Below are positions 57,920 to 64,000 of a DNA stretch of 64,000 nt, one piece after another. The notes below the pieces were generated by a model. The model did not search any database and was not told the DNA's origin. It saw only the letters and a program-made list of their open reading frames with translations. Origin of the DNA: Dryocosmus kuriphilus (taxonomy: Eukaryota > Arthropoda > Insecta > Hymenoptera > Cynipidae); NCBI GenBank assembly GCA_038277395.1, contig CM076189.1:107372154-107436153 (forward strand). Direction: 5' to 3'. Positions within the stretch are counted from its first letter, which is position 1, and each line of letters starts with the position of its first letter. The translations under genes and the position numbers were made by a program.

Positions 57920-58612
57920 AATGTTCCTACATCAGCTTTCATCGCCAAAGGAAGTCAAGTGACATGTGTCTCGGAGGAATTTTATAAATACCTTTCTATG
58001 CATGGAAATTGTCTGACCTTCCGGTATCAAATATAGTTTTGTTTACTGCTGTTGGTAAAAAGCCAACCACAATTTAAAAAAAAAAAATGTTTGCAATTGT
58101 CTATTGGTGACACTCAGTTAATTTCAAATTTTTTGGTGGTACCTAAGTTATCGAATCAGATAATCTTAGGTAATGATTGGCTACTACGGAAAGGGGTTCA
58201 AATTGGTTATAAGCGGCATAGTATTATTGTCGATAATTCTCCGGTTCTGCGGTCGTTGGTTGCGTTCGATCGGCTTTCGACCGAGCGAGTGCGTGTCTCT
58301 CAGGATCAAAATATTACCTATATACGGGTTATTGACGTTATTTATATTAATGCTATTGTTGTACAAGAGGACGAGTATCATGCGACAAATGACGTGAATC
58401 ATCCCTCTAATTTTGATTCTTCTAACTCTCATGTTCACACATGTAATGATGCGAACACAGAGTGTGATAAATCTTGTAACGATAATTTTTTTGAGAATAA
58501 TGGTGAATCTGACTGTTTCTCGTTATTGTTTTCTTCGAATTTATCTTTGAACGATAAGGAGAAATATTTATTGTTGAAAACAAAGAACGCGAAATCCGTG
58601 GTCAATATATGA
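57920..58612 (+). pseudogene. retropepsin-like protease region
   Basis: The reading NVPTSAFIAKGSQVTCVSEE near 57930-57975 is where the aspartic protease active site (DTG or DSG) should stand, but here it reads AKG. After a frame change and a stop near 58074, the second half is open to 58612: GDTQLISNFLVVPKLSNQII then LGNDWL, the usual end of a retropepsin fold. A long Asn/Asp/Ser-rich linker follows. The missing catalytic aspartate and the breaks mean it is inactive. Confidence 0.7.
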
Positions 58613-59625
58613 TGGGGGATATTTTCCAATTTTCCGAGGATCTACCATCAATCGAAGTTGTTTGTGTCAATCTTATACGTGAAAATGAATTTAATTCGAA
58701 TTATTATTTAAAAGTAGGTATTGCAGCGTTAGAAAAGGATCATGAAAATTATCATTTGGAGGGCGGTACTTTCTTAGACGAACTCCGGGCGATTGCGTGT
58801 GAGCTGCCTGGACTTTCTGACCGCGAGCATGAAGTATTCGTTGATATGATGTCTCAATTTGAAAAGTTGCATACACCGAAAAACGAAAGTGCAAACTGTC
58901 CGGAATATAAACTTAACATTAAACCACATACAAATTTTGTAGTGAAAACATATCCAGTTCCTTTGGTGTATCCCGATAGCGTAAATAAAACTATTGAAGA
59001 AATGATTGCAGCAGATATTATTGAGAGTTCAAATAGTTCTTACTGCGGTCCACTCAGAATAGTTACTAAAAACGATGGTTCTGTTAGAGTATATTTGGAT
59101 GCTAGATTTATTAACGAAATTATCGAATCAGATCACGAGTCACCACCTTTGATCCAAGAATTGATGTAAAAGTTCTATGGGACAAAGTATATGTCAACAT
59201 CCGACCTTGTCAATGATTACTGGCAAATACCATTGGAAAATGGATCGCGAGTATATACAGCATTCTTATACAACTATAAGCTTTATCAATTCTGTCGAAT
59301 GCCCTTTGGACTGAAGACGGCTGGCTCAGCATTTATTCGCTCGTTAGGTCAAGTTTTGGGAAATCAATTTCCTGATGTTTTAACATTATATGTTGACGAT
59401 TTGTTGGTAGCTACTTCTGCAACTGTTTGAGAACATTTTTAAGCAACCCATGCTATTTGTCAGGTTCTTCAAGATAAGAATTTTACTTTAAAATTAAAAA
59501 AATCAGTTTCTGGTCGACAGTCCATAAATTTTCCTTGGTATGAACTTTCAAAAAAAGGTATTCGACCTAATCTTGATCGTCTTGAGGTTAGACAAAATTT
59601 CCCAGATCCAAAAACAAAACCGAAT
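58609..59625 (+). pseudogene. reverse transcriptase of the gypsy-type element
   Basis: The frame overlaps the preceding one by four bases (ATGA-type overlap at 58609-58612). After a ~90-residue linker come the reverse transcriptase motifs: HTNFVVKTYPVPLVYPD, IIESSNSSYCGPLRIVTKND, GSVRVYLDARFINE, MSTSDLVNDYWQIPLENGSR, FCRMPFGLKTAGSAFIRSLG and LTLYVDDLLVATS, the last holding the catalytic YVDD. In-frame stops occur at 59167 (TAA) and just after 59427 (TGA, then TAA). The thumb region (LQDKNFTLKLKKS, GIRPN) remains readable, and a frame change near 59600 leads to the LQKFLGICTYYRQ region. Confidence 0.9.
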
Positions 59626-60012
59626 TGCAAAAATTTCTAGGGATATGTACATATTATCGACAGATCAGTGTGAGGCATGCAACCTTGGCAGATCCTGTTA
59701 GAGAATTGTTGCGGGAAAAAGCACCATGGATTTGGACTAAAAAACATACAACAGCGTTTGAAACATTAAAACAGAATTTCGCTGATAGTATTATGCTCAA
59801 TCATTTTATAACAAATGCTCAATTTAAGCTTTAAACAGACGCGTCTAGCTTGGGTATTAGCGGGATTTTATATCAAATTGATCAGGAAAATAACGACCGT
59901 ATCGTGTCTCTCGTAAGTCGTTGCTTGCACCCAGCAGAAATGAATTATACTACCACGGAGAAAGAACTGCTGGCAATCGTGTATTGCGTAACTAAATTAC
60001 GTATTCATTTGA
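59625..60012 (+). pseudogene. gypsy-type RNase H, N-terminal part
   Basis: From KFLGICTYYRQI, through a connection region, to the RNase H start TDASSLGISGILYQ (first catalytic Asp) and YTTTEKELLAIVYCV (catalytic Glu). A TAA stands just before TDAS (near 59832). The coding match stops at KLRIHL, where the non-LTR element is inserted. The rest of the domain is at 62358-62560. Confidence 0.85.
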
Positions 60013-60015
60013 CGG

Positions 60016-61268
60016 TATTTTTCCGGCTTCGATTCAAGAAGGTTTGGACGTTCTAATTAGAGCGTTAGGTAACATCTTTAGAGCTTGCATAACTATGGGA
60101 TATACCCCTGCGGCATGGAGGAGAGTCAAAGCGATTTTCATACCAAAACGGGGGAGGGACTCATACTATGAGGCCAAGTCATTCAGACCAATTAGCTTAA
60201 CTTCTTTTATATTAAAAACATTAGAAAAGTTAGTAGATTTTCATATGAAGGAGGTAATTTTACCAAACAAACCACTTCATAGTAATCAATTTGCCTCACA
60301 GAAAGGTAAATCAACTATTGGCGCACTTCTCGCATTTGCCTCCTGCATTCAAAAGGCAGGACGATTAAGGGGGGTCGCGATTGCAGCGTTTTCAGACGTA
60401 GAGGGTGCCGAGTCATGGTGTTGGCTCCACGATTAACAGATGGTTGCGCTCAATGTTGTGCAACAGAATAGTCCAATCTTCGCTTCACGGGTATAGCGTT
60501 AGAGCGAAGATTAAAAAGGGGTGCCTACAGGGAGGCGTACTATCCTCCACCCTGTGGGTACTCGTCATTGATGACCTAATACGTAGTTTAAATGAATCAG
60601 GATACTACACGCAAGGTTATGTAGATGACCTTGTTACTCTGATAACAGGTAAACATGAAGGAACGTTGATCGGACTCATGCAAAATGCTCTCAACATTGT
60701 AGAATGTTGGTGCAACGACCGTGCCCTATCTGTTAATCCAGATAAAACTAAACTTCTGGTTTTTACGAGACGCAGGAATCTACCTGATCTCGTGAATCCC
60801 AAGTTCTACGGCAAGAAAGTCGATTTCTCGACATCGGCTAAGTATTTAGGCGTTATTTTCGACCCTAAATTGACTTGGAAGAAGCATGTGGACGCAATCG
60901 CTAAAAAGGCCAAAGCAGCCTTCCGGGCTTGCAGAGGCGCAATCGGAAAGAATTGGGGATTAAAGCCCAAGGTGGTGTATTGGTTATGCACAATAATCAT
61001 TAGACCAATTATAACCTACGCCTCATTGATCTGGGGGCATAGAACAAGCCTCACAAGCACCAGGAACCAGTTGGACAGCCTACAAAGGGTCTTTTGCCTG
61101 GCAATCACTGGTTCAATGAGAACAACTCCAACAGCGGCGTTGGAGACTACCTTGAGCATACCGCCGCTGCACATCCTAATTAGACAGAGGGCTGCGGCGG
61201 AAGCGTATAGACACTCCCTAAAAAGGGGTCATGGAAACATTGAATGCCATGACTGCGCGACTTGGTAA
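60016..61268 (+). pseudogene. non-LTR reverse transcriptase, truncated
   Basis: Target-primed reverse transcriptase fragment. The first open piece (to 60436) reads FRACITMGYTPAAWRRVKAI, FIPKRGRDSYYE, SFRPISLTSFILKTLEKLVD, SNQFASQKGKSTIGALLAF and FSDVEGA. The expected text after FSDVEGAF is missing, and another frame resumes at HGVGSTINRWLRSML, so about 20 codons seem deleted between motif A and the next block. The second piece has KKGCLQGGVLSSTLWVLVID, the catalytic GYVDD (where FADD or YADD is usual), LSVNPDKTKLLVFTRR and KYLGVIFDPKLTWKKHVDAI. It ends near 61268 by a stop and frame change. Confidence 0.92.
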
Positions 61269-61409
61269 AAGGCGTATTATTGGGGGATGAAATCCTTCGC
61301 ATGCACTCTGACAGCATGCCGAAAGAATAATCGTTCATGAAGCCATTTAAAGTGGTATTCCCAGAAAGGGAAGATTGGCATGATGAGCAGAGGAGAAAGA
61401 AAATATTTT

Positions 61410-62257
61410 AAACAGGAGGTCTCGTCTGGTATGCGGACGTTTCAAAAGACTCCTTGGGTACTGGAGCTAGAGTACACGGGAGGAACCCCAGTGCTGATAT
61501 AACAATCGCACTGGGTAAATTTCCCACTGTATTCCAAGCTGAAATCGTAGCCATTAAAGCCTGCCTTGAGGAGATTCGTAGGCGTGGATTTACCAATCAT
61601 CATGTTTACATATGCTCTGACAGTCAAGCGGCCCTGAAAGCCCTCCTATCGGAAGAATTTACATCCAGACTTGTCTGGAGTTGCCTTCAAGAACTCCTCT
61701 TAGTGTCTAGTAAAAACTGGGTGAAATTGATCTGGGTCCCTGGGCATGAGGAAATTGAGGGCAACGAGAGAGCATATACGCTTGCAAAAAGAGGGATTAT
61801 AAAGCCCTTCATTGGACCTGAGCCATACTGCGGAATCTCATATGCTTCAGCTAAGCATGCCATTGAGAAATGGCTTTTGAAGGAGCACATTGAGTATTGG
61901 AGAGTGACAAACAGAGGTGTGGTACACTCTAAAAAATATATTAAAGAACCATGCATAGGAAAATCTAAGAAACTCCTGAACATGGGAGGAAAGCAGGTGA
62001 AGATAGTGGTGGAAATGCTCACGGGCCACTGCCGCCTAAAGAAGCACCTGACTAATATGAAAATTGACAGCGATCCTCGCTGTCGGAAATGCGGCTTCCG
62101 AGAGGAGACAGCACATCACGTACTATGCGTGTGTGATGTGCTTGTAAACCTCAGAGCTAAGCATTTCGATAATCAATTCTGCGAACCAGATGATTTCGCA
62201 GATATTCCATATACGGCGATATACGCATACATATATGATGGAAACCGGCCTCCTTAG
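61410..62257 (+). pseudogene. non-LTR RNase H and C-terminal zinc motif
   Basis: The open frame continues the polyprotein after a short damaged stretch. The RNase H part shows WYADVSKDSLGTGA (first Asp kept), FQAEIVAIKACLEE (Glu), YICSDSQAALKAL (Asp) and LIWVPGHEEIEGNERAYTLA. The C-terminal part has LTGHCRLKKHL and CRKCGFREETAHHVLCVC, a likely CCHC-type zinc site typical of these elements. It ends YDGNRPP with a TAG, followed by an ~85-base 3' untranslated tail and the (TAA)n run. The domain itself looks undamaged. Confidence 0.9.
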
Positions 62258-62342
62258 AGAGGCTTAAATTTAAGGGTAAAGTACAATAGGTTACATTAGC
62301 TAACCTCAGTGCCATGGGACTTAAATGACCCTACCCGTATGA

Positions 62343-62357
62343 AATAATAATAATAAT
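62343..62357 (+). repeat. (TAA)n tail of the non-LTR element
   Basis: AATAATAATAATAAT at the 3' junction of the inserted element, directly before the second copy of the target duplication. Confidence 0.9.
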
Positions 62358-63806
62358 ACGTATTGATTTAATCGGAAATAGATGTCAGATCATAACCGAT
62401 CACAAGAGTCTTACTTTCTTAAATTCAACAATTTATTTAAATGCGGGGCTTATTCGATGGGGTATAATTTTACAACAATACGATTTTGAAGTAACCTACT
62501 GTAAGGGGCGTGATAATGTTGTTGCAGATTTTTTCAGTCGGAATCGCGGGGGACAATTTGAGGAGCTGAAACAGTGTCATTTCTCGATAGACGTTTTGAG
62601 TGTTGAGAAAACTGATGAGAATGTCGGACTGAGTTGTCGTAAATTGACGAAAATGCCAGACGTATATAAGGAGCTAAAAAATTTAGCTGATTTACAAAAG
62701 CGGGATTCATATGTTAAAGAAATCATTGATCATGTAGACTCTTCTCAAAATGCGATATGTCATGGAAGGAAATGTATTACTTCGGTTTGATTCAATTACG
62801 AATGCGTGGCAAGTGGTTATTCCTTCTGGTTTGAAACTCAAATTAATAGATTGTGTGCATTCAAAGCTTGGCCATGCTGGAGTATATAAAACGATTCTCT
62901 ATCTAAGACAATTTTTTTATTTATTATTGGGAAAAAATGAATCCGGAAATCAAAAAGCATCTGCTTTCATGTGATCTGTATCAGCGGGTGAAATGTCCCA
63001 ATAACAAACTGGAAGAGGCGTTTAGTTTTATAAAATCAGATCGGCCAGGTGACTTGGTAAAATTCGATTTCTATGGCCCTCTTCCTCGTTCGGTCGGAGG
63101 TCTGGAATAAACTTTGGTTTTCTTTGATGCATTCTCAAAATACGCAAAATTATATGCTATCAAACACCAAAATGCTAGAACCGCTGTAAAGAAACTTTTT
63201 GAATTTTATATTCCAGAAGCTTGTAAGCCTCAGAGGATACTTTCTGATCATGGCACCCAGTTTACGTCGCGATTATGGGTAGAAAAATTGCGCGAATCGA
63301 GTATTCGTGTTGTTTGCTCATCAATTTGTCATCCGAAAAGCAATCCTGCGGAACGCATGATGCGAGAACTGGGAAGATTATTTAGAACGTTGTGATCTGC
63401 TGTTCACACTCGTTGGGCAAAACATTTGCCTGAAATTGAGTGTTTTTTTAATGTGACGACACACCAGAAGCACTGTGTTTACCCCTTTAGAATTATATTT
63501 TGGAAAAAAACCTGAAGATGAAATTTTAAATTTGATTACATTCCCCAAGATAGTAGATCAATCACAGGACGCGAAGGTTTTTTGGCAAGAGAGGGACTTA
63601 AATCAAATTTCGAAAAACGGAAGCGAACTCAAACAGCGTGTTCTACAGTAGTGTTTGGAGTAGGAGATTTGGGTTTGGTTAGCGAGCCAAGATATTCTGA
63701 TGCCTTTAAGAGGTTCACCCACGAATTGTTTTATCTTTCTTATGGGGCCTATAAAATTTCAAAAGTCTATGGTAATAACTCTTATCAATTAGTTGATCCA
63801 CATTGA
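62358..63806 (+). pseudogene. gypsy-type RNase H end and integrase
   Basis: It resumes with CQIITDHKSLTFLNS and the end of RNase H (YCKGRDNVVADFFSRN). The integrase inserts the DNA copy into the host genome. It follows with the zinc-binding H-H-C-C region (HSKLGHAGVYKTILYLRQFF, then LLSCDLCQ), the catalytic core (KFDFYGPLP, SDHGTQF, NPAERMMRELG: the D, D and E), and a C-terminal part with FGVGDLGLV and KVYGNNSYQLVDPH. Frame changes occur near 62760, 62940 and 63110, plus stops near 63108 and 63393, and one more in the 63470 region. Catalytic residues are kept, although the gene is broken. Confidence 0.88.
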
Positions 63807-64000
63807 CCAAATAAAATTAAAGGAAACTACAACCGATGTAGCTTGAAACGATACGTGGAAGAATTATAATGACATGATTGTGAATGATGCTAGGGAGAAC
63901 TCTGTGGTCATCAAATGAGAATGCGTAAATAAAAAATATTATATTGAAAGCCAAGACGGTAATCTGACTTATATAAGAGAATCTAAACTGTATACCGTTG
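63807..64000. other. end of window after integrase
   Basis: Short AT-rich stretch with stops in all frames. An envelope-type gene, polypurine tract or 3' LTR would lie beyond and cannot be assessed. Confidence 0.5.

Larger units (their letters stand above)
60013..62357 (+). mobile_element. 5'-truncated non-LTR retrotransposon (I/LOA-like)
   Basis: Flanked by ACGTATTCATTTGA (59999-60012) and ACGTATTGATTTAA (62358-62371), a 14-bp target duplication with two differences. It starts inside the reverse transcriptase gene (5' truncation) and ends with an (AAT)n or (TAA)n tail at 62343-62357, as in the I and LOA groups. The RNase H domain after the reverse transcriptase also points to that group. 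It inserted in the same orientation as the host retrotransposon. Confidence 0.93.
55850..64000 (+). mobile_element. Ty3/gypsy-type LTR retrotransposon, decayed, 3' end outside
   Basis: Order on the plus strand: untranslated DNA that must include the 5' LTR (its start cannot be fixed without the 3' LTR; the ~55850-56460 interval is a guess), primer site 56467-56484, gag from 56630, protease, reverse transcriptase, RNase H, integrase to about 63806. Integrase after RNase H is the Ty3/gypsy order. Many stops and frame changes show it is dead. A non-LTR element splits it at 60013-62357. No envelope-type gene is seen before the window ends. Confidence 0.88.

Noticed and set aside
1..64000. CRISPR arrays, bacterial operons, rRNA or tRNA genes
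   Set aside because: None seen. The tandem repeats here have no regular unique spacers and the context is eukaryotic.

Overview
The window is about 64 kb of repeat-dominated, AT-rich eukaryotic DNA. It looks like an insect nuclear genome, and a hymenopteran is my best guess. The signs are a DD34D mariner, a Ty3/gypsy LTR retrotransposon with a lysine-tRNA-like primer site, an I/LOA-type non-LTR element ending in (TAA)n, a Helitron helicase remnant, a lola-like zinc finger relic, short GT-AG introns and two 500-N assembly gaps. There is no bacterial-style gene organisation. Almost every coding segment is the remnant of a mobile element. Only two segments look like candidate cellular genes: a small spliced gene near 50.3-51.2 kb and a three-exon AT-rich gene at 53.7-54.3 kb.

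Layout. 1-4.4 kb: a degenerate ~10-bp repeat, a gap, and unique-looking DNA with no gene I can name. 4.4-31.0 kb: a giant imperfect inverted duplication with arms at about 4430-17308 and 19781-30970. Each arm carries a ~6 kb element that is itself a palindrome (7.4-14.7 kb and 20.3-26.5 kb) and has a relic of a lola-like zinc finger at its centre. After the duplication the left arm gained a 1.2 kb repeat (7455-8672) and the right arm gained a 1325-bp mariner (27524-28848). The opposite arm supplies the empty site in each case. The unpaired centre holds a gap and a broken gene that I do not recognise (17890-19208, minus strand).

31-34.3 kb: diverged tandem repeats and a small element rich in GTATGG hairpins. 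34.5-41.8 kb: a decayed transposon-associated gene, cut at a conserved GRPL motif by a 5.86 kb palindromic element flanked by the 8-bp duplication GTCCCTTG. 41.8-44.1 kb: degenerate simple repeat plus older repeat fragments. 44.1-48.0 kb: a 3914-bp DNA transposon with ~700-bp terminal inverted repeats built of ~120-bp subunits, carrying a transposase-like gene with three nonsense codons. 48.0-51.7 kb: two MITE-like hairpins, another copy of the 1.2 kb repeat family, and a small spliced gene whose upstream region has a consensus RFX X-box. 51.8-54.5 kb: a very AT-rich block with a Helitron-type 3' end, the C-terminal half of a PIF1-like helicase, and the three-exon gene on the other strand.

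54.6-55.8 kb: a purine-rich tract, ~105-bp tandem repeats and small repeat fragments. 55.8-64 kb: a decayed gypsy-type LTR retrotransposon (primer site, gag, protease, reverse transcriptase, RNase H, integrase). A 5'-truncated non-LTR retrotransposon at 60013-62357 splits its RNase H domain and is flanked by a ~14-bp target duplication. The 3' LTR, if present, lies beyond the window.

The chief value of the window is its layered insertion history. There are several sites where the target duplication, or the empty site, can be read directly from the sequence. All functional names rest on recognising motifs by eye; no database search was run.
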